DNA of 64,000 nt, taken from Oceanibacterium hippocampi (GTDB taxonomy: Bacteria > Pseudomonadota > Alphaproteobacteria > Sneathiellales > Sneathiellaceae). The stretch lies in assembly GCF_900172325.1 (NCBI RefSeq), contig NZ_FWFR01000006.1:1-64000 (forward strand), in the 5' to 3' direction. The translations under genes were made by a program, and so were the position numbers. The notes below the pieces were generated by a model. That model worked only from the letters and a program-made list of their open reading frames with translations. It was not told the DNA's origin and did not search any database. This document shows positions 48,602 through 55,690 of the stretch, piece by piece. Each line of letters begins with the position of its first letter. The first letter of the stretch is position 1.

Positions 48602-48654
48602 TTGAAGTGGGTAACAAGTCGGTCCGTCAAGACCTTGAGAGAGGAACCACTGAA

Positions 48655-49287
48655 CTACACGATCCGGCGCCGCCGCACGGCGAACACGAGAAGCCCGATA
48701 CCGAGCATGAAGAGGATGAGGAACGGCGGTTCCGGCACTTCCGTCGACAGGCTGACCTGATCGAGCAGGGCGCCGATATTGTCGCCGCCGACGCCGGAGA
48801 TGCGGAGCGATGCCGAGGTCGCGTCGGTGACGGTGATCTCGAAACTGTACCGGGTCCAGCTCTGGTTGCCCTCGACCTCGATCTCCTTGCTGAAGAGATC
48901 GCCGAGCGCGACGATGACCTTGTCGCCGCTTCGCGTCCGCTGGTTTCCCGAGAGCCAGAACTCGAGCGTGTAACTGCCCGGCGCGAGCGCCAGGGCCGCG
49001 GTCTGGAGGCCGCCGGCCTTGCCGGTCGAGCCGTCGAGGTCGACGCAATTGCCGTCGTCGCCGAGGCAGTTGATCGAGTAATCGCTGTTGTAGACGATAT
49101 CGACCGTGCCGTCGAAAATGGACCAGTTGTCGTCGCCCAGCCAGTTCAGGTCGGACATCCGCGACCTGCCTTCGTTGCCGTCGGCCACGCCATCGAAATT
49201 GTCGGAGAAGATGACGCCCGCCTGGGCCCCGGTGGCGATCCCGACGGCGAGGGCGATACCACCGACAATCCTGCTGATCCTGCGCAT
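48655..49287 (-). CDS. PEP-CTERM sorting-signal protein
   Basis: The start at MRRISRIVGGIALAVG gives 210 residues with a signal peptide (cleavage near GAQAG). The mature part is beta-rich (VIFSDNFDGVADGNEG, SYTLEFWLSGNQRT, ASASLRISGVGGDNIGALLD), resembling carbohydrate-binding-type jelly rolls of secreted PEP-CTERM proteins. It ends with VPEPPF, a hydrophobic helix and RRRR, the exosortase recognition tail. It is therefore expected to be exported and processed by an exosortase/EpsH system encoded elsewhere. Its position between two flagellin genes is unusual. Confidence 0.88.
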   Translation of the reverse strand: MRRISRIVGGIALAVGIATGAQAGVIFSDNFDGVADGNEGRSRMSDLNWLGDDNWSIFDGTVDIVYNSDYSINCLGDDGNCVDLDGSTGKAGGLQTAALALAPGSYTLEFWLSGNQRTRSGDKVIVALGDLFSKEIEVEGNQSWTRYSFEITVTDATSASLRISGVGGDNIGALLDQVSLSTEVPEPPFLILFMLGIGLLVFAVRRRRIV

Positions 49288-49308
49288 CTCGATCCTTCTC
49301 CCCGCGCT

Positions 49309-49332
49309 GTCGCCGGTTGAACCGGTGGCGAC
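49309..49332. repeat. Interrupted inverted repeat upstream of PEP-CTERM gene
   Basis: GTCGCC and GGCGAC flank an inner GGTT-GA-ACC, centred about 33 bases before the gene's start. It may be an operator or a leader hairpin; there is no further evidence. Confidence 0.3.
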
Positions 49333-49446
49333 TGCATTCGTCATGAATTCGGCTAAAATTTGAACTTTCGGTCCGGCGGATTGGCCATCCCGCGTCCCTC
49401 GTTCCCGAGGCGAGGCAGGCTTCAGCGGCGTTTCCGTTCCTGGCCT

Positions 49447-49827
49447 TCAGACCTGCTTGTCAACAGAGAGCCCGGACAATCCCCGGAAGTAGGCGATACG
49501 TTTCAGCGCCTCTTCGCTCGGGAACTGCTTGATCACCTCGCCGTCCTCGTTGTTCACGAGGAGGTAGACGAAGTTGTTGGACTCCTTGTGGAAATCGACA
49601 GCAAAGCGGGCATTGGGATAATCGGGTAACTGCACCGCGCTGTTCAGTGTCGTTTCCAGAATCTCGCGGAGGCTCTTGCGTTCGTCCTTGACGTCCGCTT
49701 CTTCCTCGCGCTTGACAATCGGCTCGACGGTCTCGCTTTCCTTCTTTGCGGGACGCGTCTCGGCGGTGGCTTTCACCTCGCCGACGCCGCGGGTCTGCGC
49801 CAGTCCTGGTAATGCGGATATATTCAT
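49447..49827 (-). CDS. flaG: FlaG-like protein
   Basis: The 126-residue protein has a low-complexity charged N-terminal half (AETRPAKKESETVEPIVKRE) and a compact C-terminal domain: ARFAVDFHKESNNFVYLLVN, then NEDGEVIKQFPSEEALKRIA. This matches the FlaG family (F-..-D-..-..-V-.-V-D-..-G-EVI-Q-P). FlaG influences filament length in other bacteria. It lies between flagellin 3 and the PEP-CTERM gene. Upstream there is a near-palindrome GACCATTCGAACGGTC (49851-49866). Confidence 0.82.
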   Translation of the reverse strand: MNISALPGLAQTRGVGEVKATAETRPAKKESETVEPIVKREEEADVKDERKSLREILETTLNSAVQLPDYPNARFAVDFHKESNNFVYLLVNNEDGEVIKQFPSEEALKRIAYFRGLSGLSVDKQV

Positions 49828-49850
49828 GACGTTTCGTCCATAAACATATC

Positions 49851-49866
49851 GACCATTCGAACGGTC
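49851..49866. promoter_or_regulatory. Near-palindrome upstream of flaG-like gene
   Basis: GACCATTCGAACGGTC is symmetric around TTCGAA except for one pair and lies 24-39 bases before the start codon. It could be an operator; no protein is suggested by the sequence. Confidence 0.3.
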
Positions 49867-49929
49867 ACTTGCTCACTCGACCGCTCACTCTCCAGTTACC
49901 GGGGTTGATTCATCGTGCGAACGCTGACC

Positions 49930-49959
49930 GGGGAATGGCGCTGGTGGGCGCCATTCCCC
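49930..49959 (-). terminator. Hairpin after flagellin 3 gene
   Basis: A perfect 12-bp stem (GGGGAATGGCGC / GCGCCATTCCCC) with a six-base loop lies eight bases beyond the flagellin 3 stop. The T run is missing, so it may act mainly as an mRNA 3' stabiliser. Confidence 0.7.
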
Positions 49960-49967
49960 GACGGCCA

Positions 49968-50789
49968 TTAACGGAAGAGGCCGAGAAGCGTCTGCGGGGC
50001 CGAGTTGGCGATCGACAGCGCCTGGAGGCCGAGCTGCTGCTTGACCTGCAAGGACTGAAGTCGGGCGCTTTCCACGGCGAGGTCGGCGTCGACCAGGTTG
50101 CCCACACCGCGTTCCAGCGAGTCCTTCAGTTCGCCGACGAAGCTCGAATGGACCGAGAGCGCCTTGGCGCCGGTGCCGAGCTGGCCGAGCGAGCTGTTCA
50201 GTGTGGTGAGCGCTGCATCGACCGCGGTGATGGCGGTCGAGGCGTTGGTCCCGGTCGTCAGGTCGTTGGCCGAGATGCTGAGGCCGGCCAGAGACAGATC
50301 CTGCGCGGCGACCGTGATCGTGTTGGTGCCCGAGGAGTTGGCGATCGAGACGACGTCGTCGCCCGAAGCCTTGATCATGTTGATGCCGTTGAACTCGGCG
50401 TTCGACACGATCGTGGTGACCTGGGTCTTGAGGGCCTGGAAGTCGTTGTCCAGGGCCGTGCGCTGCGCCGTCGTGAGGCCGGAATCGGCGGCGAGAACCG
50501 CTTTTTCCTTCATCTCGATGAGCAGGTCGCCGATGCCCGAACCGGCCGAGAGGGCCACGTCCACCGCCGAGACGGCGTTGTCGAGGGCGGTCTTGACGCC
50601 GTTGATGCCGGCGACTTCGGCCCGCATCGTCTGGGCGATCGCGAAGATGGCGCCGTTATCCTTGGCGCTGGAGACTTTCAGGCCCGTGTTGATACGGTTC
50701 TGAGTCATCTCGAGGGAATTGTTGGTCTTGTTCAGGTTCTGCAGCGCAATCATCGCGCCGACATTGGTATTCACTGAAAAGCCAGCCAT
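49968..50789 (-). CDS. Flagellin 3
   Basis: The 273-residue protein (MAGFSVNTNVGAMIALQNLN) follows AGGAG by eight bases. It shares nearly all blocks with flagellin 2 (MTQNRINTGLKVSSAKDNGA, LIEMKEKAVLAADSGLTTAQ, AVESARLQSLQVKQQLGLQA) and ends IANSAPQTLLGLFR. It has a sigma-54 promoter, a two-hairpin leader and an array of enhancer-like palindromes. It and flagellin 2 are probably the major filament subunits. Confidence 0.96.
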   Translation of the reverse strand: MAGFSVNTNVGAMIALQNLNKTNNSLEMTQNRINTGLKVSSAKDNGAIFAIAQTMRAEVAGINGVKTALDNAVSAVDVALSAGSGIGDLLIEMKEKAVLAADSGLTTAQRTALDNDFQALKTQVTTIVSNAEFNGINMIKASGDDVVSIANSSGTNTITVAAQDLSLAGLSISANDLTTGTNASTAITAVDAALTTLNSSLGQLGTGAKALSVHSSFVGELKDSLERGVGNLVDADLAVESARLQSLQVKQQLGLQALSIANSAPQTLLGLFR

Positions 50790-50814
50790 TACCGGTACTC
50801 CTGTTCTAGGGTCT

Positions 50815-50842
50815 GAGCGTTCTGCTCCGGGGCATTTTGCCC
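50815..50842 (-). promoter_or_regulatory. Two-hairpin RNA leader of flagellin 3 mRNA
   Basis: The minus strand reads GGGC-AAAAT-GCCC, two spacer bases, then GAGC-AGAAC-GCTC. Loop AGAAC, stem lengths and spacing equal those of flagellin 2, while the outer pair of the second stem changes from T-A to G-C, which preserves pairing. It ends 25 bases before the start codon. Confidence 0.6.
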
Positions 50843-50856
50843 ACGTCCCTTACACA

Positions 50857-50871
50857 GCAAGTCGCGTACCA
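50857..50871 (-). promoter_or_regulatory. Sigma-54 promoter of flagellin 3
   Basis: The minus strand reads TGGTACGCGACTTGC, one change from TGGCACG-N4-TTGC. The start is expected near 50845, just before the leader hairpins. Confidence 0.82.
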
Positions 50872-50957
50872 GTTTGGCGAGTTTCCCCTAGTGGATTGTT
50901 TTGCCTGGATAATTATTGCCGGGTGTCGGAATTGCCGGGCGGCAGATCTGGCTCGGC

Positions 50958-51003
50958 GGCAGTTCTTGCCCGGCAAAATCTGCCGCGACCGGCAGAAATT
51001 GCC
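50958..51003. promoter_or_regulatory. Array of three FlbD/ftr-like palindromes upstream of flagellin 3
   Basis: GGCAGTTCTTGCC (50958-50970), GGCAAAATCTGCC (50972-50984) and GGCAGAAATTGCC (50991-51003) all match GGCA-N5-TGCC exactly. They lie 87-146 bases upstream of the sigma-54 promoter. Additional half sites (TTGCCGGG) occur at 50917-50940. Confidence 0.6.
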
Positions 51004-51012
51004 GATCCGGGT

Positions 51013-51378
51013 TCAGCCGGCGGGCTCGGCGGCCTGGCGCGCGGCAAGGCCTTCCATGATGTTCCGGTTGACGTCGATGAGGGCGGAAATGTCGGCATCG
51101 CCACGCATCGTCTGGGAGCTGTACTTGCCGACCCAGAGCGCGATCGAGATCAGGTTGGCGCGAAGCGCGGCCGGCAGGCCGTTCGCCTCCTGGGACAGGT
51201 CGTTGCTCAGCGCATTCCAGACCTGACGGTTCCAATGCACGGCATCGACGAACTTGCGTTCGTAGGGCTTCATCTCGCGGGCCTCGATGAGGGCCCGGGT
51301 AACCTGCGCGAAGAGGCGATACTCGACGCTACGCGGACTGCCGGTGTTCTTCTGTATCTGCTGATACGCCTGAAGCAT
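51013..51378 (-). CDS. flaF: Flagellar biosynthesis regulator FlaF
   Basis: Starting at MLQAYQQIQKNTGSPRSVEY gives 121 residues with the FlaF pattern (LFAQVTRALIEARE, FVDAVHWNRQVWNALSNDLS, then ALRANLISIALWVGKYSS). In Caulobacter, FlaF promotes and FlbT restrains flagellin translation. The start lies inside flbT: the two genes overlap by 50 bases, and the ribosome-binding site is within flbT coding sequence. Confidence 0.93.
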   Translation of the reverse strand: MLQAYQQIQKNTGSPRSVEYRLFAQVTRALIEAREMKPYERKFVDAVHWNRQVWNALSNDLSQEANGLPAALRANLISIALWVGKYSSQTMRGDADISALIDVNRNIMEGLAARQAAEPAG

Positions 51379-51763
51379 CGCCAAGCCTTTCCTTCTCATA
51401 CGCGATCAAACGCTTGGCCAGGGCGAGCGCCTTGTAGTAGCGCGCGTCCATGACCTCCTTGCTGACGGCGACGCAAAGCGTCTTGCCCTCGCCGCTGACA
51501 AGCGCGGCCATCAGTTCGGTCATCCGGACCACGAATTCCTCGTAGTAGGTGGCCCGGTTCGCCTCGTCGATATACATCATCATGACCGAGAAATAGATCC
51601 GCCGGGCGGGCGAGTTGACGTCGCTTTCCTGGAGGATGTCGCGCTCGCGCAGGATCGCGGCGCGGTTCTTGATCACGAGATTGGAGCGCCGGTCGCCATT
51701 GGCGATCACGGCACCGTTCACGACCAGTTGTTCGTTCGGCTTCAGCGACAGTTTCAGTGCCAT
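51329..51763 (-). CDS. flbT: Flagellin translational repressor FlbT
   Basis: The ATG of MALKLSLKPNEQLVVNGAVI gives 144 residues. The FlbT hallmarks are the N-terminal ALKLSLKPNE, NLVIKNRAAILRERDILQE, ARRIYFSVMMMYIDEANRAT and KEVMDARYYKALALAKRLI. FlbT binds flagellin mRNA leaders in Caulobacter and promotes their decay when the basal body is incomplete. Two flagellin leaders in this window have a shared hairpin pair that would be a natural target. Confidence 0.94.
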   Translation of the reverse strand: MALKLSLKPNEQLVVNGAVIANGDRRSNLVIKNRAAILRERDILQESDVNSPARRIYFSVMMMYIDEANRATYYEEFVVRMTELMAALVSGEGKTLCVAVSKEVMDARYYKALALAKRLIAYEKERLGDASGVSADTEEHRQSA

Positions 51764-51868
51764 GTCCGCCTCGTTCCTTCCGGCAAGCATCGGCCGCGGT
51801 CTCGGGGGGCGAGGATTCAGCCCCTGCCCGCCCGCGTCCATCGAAGTCCAAAGTTAGAAGGAAAGCGG

Positions 51869-51883
51869 TTAATGCTTTACTAA
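51869..51883 (-). promoter_or_regulatory. CtrA-like box upstream of flbT-flaF
   Basis: TTAATGCTTTACTAA matches TTAA-N7-TTAA with one change and lies 106 bases before flbT. No sigma-54 promoter is seen for this operon, so CtrA-type control is a reasonable alternative. Confidence 0.4.
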
Positions 51884-51975
51884 GGCGGCACTTCTGCGCC
51901 CCCTTGGCCGGCTCTTCCGCGGCCCCGGCGATCCCGCCCGGGTCCGCCGCGGCGCCGGCGGCAACTCGCGGGCCG

Positions 51976-52482
51976 TCAGAGCCCGTAGTTCATCAGATCG
52001 GACCAGAACCGTTCGAGACGGCGCAGCGTCTGGTGCGTCTCGTTGAGGTCGAAGGGCGGGTTCTGTTTCCCCAGGGCTTCTTCCTGCTTCTTCTCGAACA
52101 GGTCGATCGCGCGGCAGAGCTCGCGGCCCTTCTCGGTCACGCTGATCAGCGTCGCCCGGCGATCATGCGGCGATTTCTGCTGCACGATATAGCCGGTCTC
52201 GACCAGCTTCTTGAGATTGTAGGAGGCGTTCGAGCCGAGATAGTAGCCGCGGTTCATCAACTCGCGGACATTGATCTCTTCGTCGCCGATATTGACCAGC
52301 AGCAGGGCCTGGACCGCATTGATGTCCTCGATCTCGCGCCGGTTCAGTTCGCCGCGCAGCACGTCGAGAAAGCGACGGTGCAAACGCTCGATGAGCCGGG
52401 TGAGCTCATGATAATTCTCCAGGCCGGAGGTCACGGGGCTGGCCTCGGTGGTGCGGTTTGCGAAGGCGGCGTTGTCCAACAT
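51976..52482 (-). CDS. MarR-family winged-helix regulator
   Basis: The 168-residue protein has the MarR dimer/winged-helix layout: LIERLHRRFLDVLRGELNRR, the recognition segment INVRELMNRGYYLGSNASYN with LKKLVETGYIV, and the wing QKSPHDRRATLISVTEKGRE. The YYLGSNASYNLKKL recognition helix resembles alphaproteobacterial LdtR/PetP-type regulators rather than classical MarR. A TTAA-N7-TGAA near match to the CtrA box lies at 52507-52521. Its ligand and targets are unknown. Confidence 0.88.
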   Translation of the reverse strand: MLDNAAFANRTTEASPVTSGLENYHELTRLIERLHRRFLDVLRGELNRREIEDINAVQALLLVNIGDEEINVRELMNRGYYLGSNASYNLKKLVETGYIVQQKSPHDRRATLISVTEKGRELCRAIDLFEKKQEEALGKQNPPFDLNETHQTLRRLERFWSDLMNYGL

Positions 52483-52552
52483 GATTCCGGCATACCGCGC
52501 CAGGAGTTAAAAGTTGGTGAAGGGCCGCCGTCCGCCGTCGAACCGGCGACGC

Positions 52553-53263
52553 TCAGCCGAGGCTTTCCAGCAGCAGTTGCGCCTGCTCGCGGCACCCCTT
52601 GTCGATCATGTAGGCGGCCTCCCGAACCGGGCCATCCAGCCCGCCGGGCACGAGGTGGACGGTCAGCCGGGACGCGGTGAACGCGCCCTGCATCTGGACG
52701 AGATACTCGCCGCCATCCTTGAGCGGCACGCCGTCCGGCCAGGCCGTCAGCGGTTCGCCGGCCTTCCAGCGCAGGTCGCCGCGCTTGTTGCGGGCGACTT
52801 CCTTGACCGAGGCCGAGCCCTTGCCGGACTTGCCCTCGCGCCAGAAATTCGCGGTCTTGCCGTCAGCCACGCAATAGGTGCCCGACTTCTCCGCGTTGAT
52901 CGCCCAGATCTCGCCCGAGGTCGGGCCGCCGCCGTCGCGCGTCGCGCCGAGCTTGGCGCCGCCCGCCTTCTGTTCCCTCATGAACACGCTGATCCGCTTC
53001 AGCAGGTTGGCATCGCCGCCGCCCGAATCCGCCGCGACCCCGTCGAACGGGCCCTTGAAGGAAATCGGCTTGCCGCTTTGCGACAGCAGCGTCAGCGTTT
53101 CCCCCTTGCCGAGCGCGATCTTTGCGCCGGCCGCCACCTGCTGGCCCGGCTGATAGGCCTGGGCGGTCGATTTGATGACCACGAGTTCGGCCGCGAACGC
53201 GCTTGCCAGAGGCAGGGACAGCGTCAACGCGACGATCAGGGGCAGCCCGGGAATGCGCTTCAT
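52553..53263 (-). CDS. Periplasmic protein with FecR-like segment, partner of the adenylate cyclase
   Basis: The ATG at 53263 follows GGAAGG at a normal distance and gives 236 residues with a signal peptide (LPLIVALTLSLPLASAFA). The N-terminal mature part (VIKSTAQAYQPGQQVAAGAK, then LTLLSQSGKPISFKGPF) looks like a FecR-type beta domain. Two cysteines (GTYCVADG, DKGCREQA) probably form a disulphide. The gene overlaps the cyclase stop region, so the two are coupled. A sensory or structural role with the CHASE2 domain in the periplasm is inferred. Confidence 0.75.
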   Translation of the reverse strand: MKRIPGLPLIVALTLSLPLASAFAAELVVIKSTAQAYQPGQQVAAGAKIALGKGETLTLLSQSGKPISFKGPFDGVAADSGGGDANLLKRISVFMREQKAGGAKLGATRDGGGPTSGEIWAINAEKSGTYCVADGKTANFWREGKSGKGSASVKEVARNKRGDLRWKAGEPLTAWPDGVPLKDGGEYLVQMQGAFTASRLTVHLVPGGLDGPVREAAYMIDKGCREQAQLLLESLG

Positions 53264-53265
53264 CA

Positions 53266-55257
53266 CTATTTTCCTTCCATTACGACGCGCGCTCCGCCTT
53301 CGCCCTTCTGCAGACGCCTGTGGTGGAACGCGATCAAGCCGTCTTGCCCATATATATGATGCAATTCGGTGAACGCCGCCTTGGCGGCCGTCACATCATT
53401 GTCGATCAGCAAGGCGAATGCACGGGCGTAACGCTCGACCGACGGATCCCCGGCGCGCTCGCCGGACAACGGTTCGCAGACCGTGATGCCGGTTTCCTTG
53501 CCCATCGCGACCACGTCGCCCACGGGACGGAACACGTAACCGGAGGCACAGTCCGCGACCGCGCTGCTGACCAGGATGCGGGTGCCGAAATACTTGTTCA
53601 TGCCCTCCAGCCGGGCGGCGGTGTTCACCACGTCGCCGATCGCCGTGTAGTCGAAGCGCTTCTCGCCGCCGAAATTGCCGACCGTGGCCTCGCCGGCATG
53701 GAGGCCGATGCGGGTGTGGCCGAAGGTGATGCCCTTCTGGCGCTGTTCCTCGCGGAAGCGTTCGGCGAATTCGTCCATTTCGAGCGCGCAGGCGAGTGCC
53801 CGCTGCTGATGGTTCTCCATCGGCTTCGGGGCGCCGAAGAAGGCGACCACCGCGTCGCCGACGAACTTGTCGATCGTCCCGCCGTGCTTCAGCACGATCT
53901 GGCTCATGCCGTCGAGATAGCTGTTCAGAAGCGGCACGAGGAAGCGCGGCCGGGTCGATTCGGAAAGCGTCGTGAAGCCCGCGACATCGGTGAAGATGAA
54001 GGTCATCTCGCGCTTCTCGCCATGCACGGCGAGACGGTCGGGATCCTCCTCCAGTTCCTGCACGATCTCCGGCGGCACGAAGGCGGTGAAGGCGCGGCGG
54101 ATGGTCTGGCGCTGCTTCCACTGGCGCCCGCGTTCGTAGGCTTCCTTCAGGAAGCTCCCGAGCAGCAGGCCCGCCGACGGCGCCACCACCGGCAGCAGCA
54201 GGCCGCCATAATAGAAGACCAGGATCGCGACGCCGGTCACCAGCGTCGGCCCGCCGATCACGACCAGCGCCAGGCGCCCCGCGATGTTGATGCGCCAGTG
54301 AACGAGGATCATCCCGAACAGCACCGCGAGGGTACAGACGACCGCCCGCAGGAAGGTCGAGGCCAGCGGCAGGCGCCGGCCATCGATCATCTGGGCAAAG
54401 GCGTGGGCATGGATCAGCACGCCCGGCATCTCCCGCGTGTGACTCTGGAAATCGGCACCGAACGGCGTTCCGTGGCGGTCGCTCTGCGGCTGGTCGGCGC
54501 CGATGAAGACGGCCCGGCCGGCGAACCAGTCGGCCGGCAGGACCCAGCTCCCGTCGTCGTTCCGCCTGACAACCCAGGCGGCATCGTAGGCGGCGAAGGC
54601 GGCAGCATCCGGCCCCGGCCCCTGGCGATAGGCCAGCCGGCGCGGCTCCTCCGACGGCTCGAAGCCGAGGCTGCGGGCGAGTGCCAGGGCGAGCCCGTCA
54701 ACCTCGGTTCCGTCGACGACGAAGCGCAGCGGCAGGTCGCGGACCTTGCCATCACCGGCCTGGGACAATTCCGCGTAGCCGGTCAGGATCCCGTCCAGGT
54801 AATCCCGCTGGAACGCGAGCTGCGCGTCGGTCAGGCCGGCCTTGCTGTCGCCCGTGGCCACCACGATCGGCACGCTGGCGCCGGTGAGAACCGATCGCAG
54901 CCGCTCGTCGACGCCGCTGAGCGTGCGCTGGTCGAACAGGATGTCGATGGCGATCCCGGCGACCTCGCGGGCCTCGAGCGCCTCGACGAGATCGGCGAGA
55001 AAGTCGCGGTTCACGGGCGAGCGGTAGGGAAACGCGGCCAGCGTGTCCTCGGTGATCGTCACGACCACGATGCGCTCGTCCAGCGGCTCGCTGCGGCCGA
55101 GCGTTCCCTGCATGCGGTCCGCGACGTAATTCTCGGTTCGCTCGACGAACCCGAACAGGTTCGGGCCGACCGTGGCGGCAACGGCGCAACCGGCGCCGAT
55201 CAGCAGGAGCGCCAGCCATTCCTTTGATTCCCGCTTGCGCCGAGTTCCAGCCGCCAT
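53266..55257 (-). CDS. CHASE2-domain class III adenylate/guanylate cyclase
   Basis: Starting at MAAGTRRKRESKEW gives 663 residues. A first membrane helix (LALLLIGAGCAVAATVGPNL) leads to an extracytoplasmic CHASE2 domain (ERIVVVTITEDTLAAFPYRS, RAVFIGADQPQSDRHGTPFG). Three clustered membrane helices follow (about 305-380), then the cyclase domain. This has the metal aspartates in TFIFTDVAGFTTLSE and KFVGDAVVAFFGAP, and the transition-state Asn/Arg in GDVVNTAARLEGMN. It should make a cyclic nucleotide in response to a periplasmic signal. Confidence 0.93.
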   Translation of the reverse strand: MAAGTRRKRESKEWLALLLIGAGCAVAATVGPNLFGFVERTENYVADRMQGTLGRSEPLDERIVVVTITEDTLAAFPYRSPVNRDFLADLVEALEAREVAGIAIDILFDQRTLSGVDERLRSVLTGASVPIVVATGDSKAGLTDAQLAFQRDYLDGILTGYAELSQAGDGKVRDLPLRFVVDGTEVDGLALALARSLGFEPSEEPRRLAYRQGPGPDAAAFAAYDAAWVVRRNDDGSWVLPADWFAGRAVFIGADQPQSDRHGTPFGADFQSHTREMPGVLIHAHAFAQMIDGRRLPLASTFLRAVVCTLAVLFGMILVHWRINIAGRLALVVIGGPTLVTGVAILVFYYGGLLLPVVAPSAGLLLGSFLKEAYERGRQWKQRQTIRRAFTAFVPPEIVQELEEDPDRLAVHGEKREMTFIFTDVAGFTTLSESTRPRFLVPLLNSYLDGMSQIVLKHGGTIDKFVGDAVVAFFGAPKPMENHQQRALACALEMDEFAERFREEQRQKGITFGHTRIGLHAGEATVGNFGGEKRFDYTAIGDVVNTAARLEGMNKYFGTRILVSSAVADCASGYVFRPVGDVVAMGKETGITVCEPLSGERAGDPSVERYARAFALLIDNDVTAAKAAFTELHHIYGQDGLIAFHHRRLQKGEGGARVVMEGK

Positions 55258-55690
55258 GCCGCCCCTTATCCGTTCATGGCCCGCCCCCTGGCCGGGGGAT
55301 CGGTCGCCGGCCGGCAGGATAACACCGCCCGGCCCGGGTCGACACCGGTTGAGGCGCGCCCGATTGTAACGCCCGTCATGACATGCGCAGGTTGTCCGCC
55401 GCCGCGCCCGGTTCCGCCGCGGCGAACGGCCCGGCGACGCCGCCTGGACGACAATCTCCGGCCGGGCGCCCGCACTTAATACGGGCTTAAGAAAGAACTG
55501 GTAAACTGCGAATCGGGTGTGGTAGATGAATCTATCAAGGATTGTAACGGGATAGGTTCGTATTTTCAGCTTGGTTCTGAGCAACGCAATAGCCGGCGCC
55601 GAAAGTTAGGCCGGAAAAGCCGATCAGGGGGACTATAATGATCGGCTATTGGCGGCGCGAAGGCATTGGAGGGGGCCTATCAGTACGGTA
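55258..55690. other. Regulatory intergenic region before first DUF2336 gene
   Basis: The 430 bases fall from very high GC on the left to a moderately AT-rich right part. They contain an exact CtrA-type box (55476-55490) and an eight-bp hairpin (AGCCGATC at 55618-55625 with GATCGGCT at 55640-55647) whose loop includes TATAAT. GGAGGGGG at about 55668-55675 is too far from the chosen start to be its normal ribosome-binding site. No gene is seen. Confidence 0.45.
55476..55490 (+). promoter_or_regulatory. CtrA-type box upstream of DUF2336 gene 1
   Basis: TTAATACGGGCTTAA is an exact TTAA-N7-TTAA, 200 bases before the gene. The distance implies a long leader unless the promoter is farther downstream. 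Confidence 0.5.

Noticed and set aside
52507-52521. TTAA-N7-TGAA as a CtrA site for the MarR gene
   Set aside because: It has one mismatch and lies only 25 bases from the start codon, with no supporting context; noted in the gene entry but not listed as a site.
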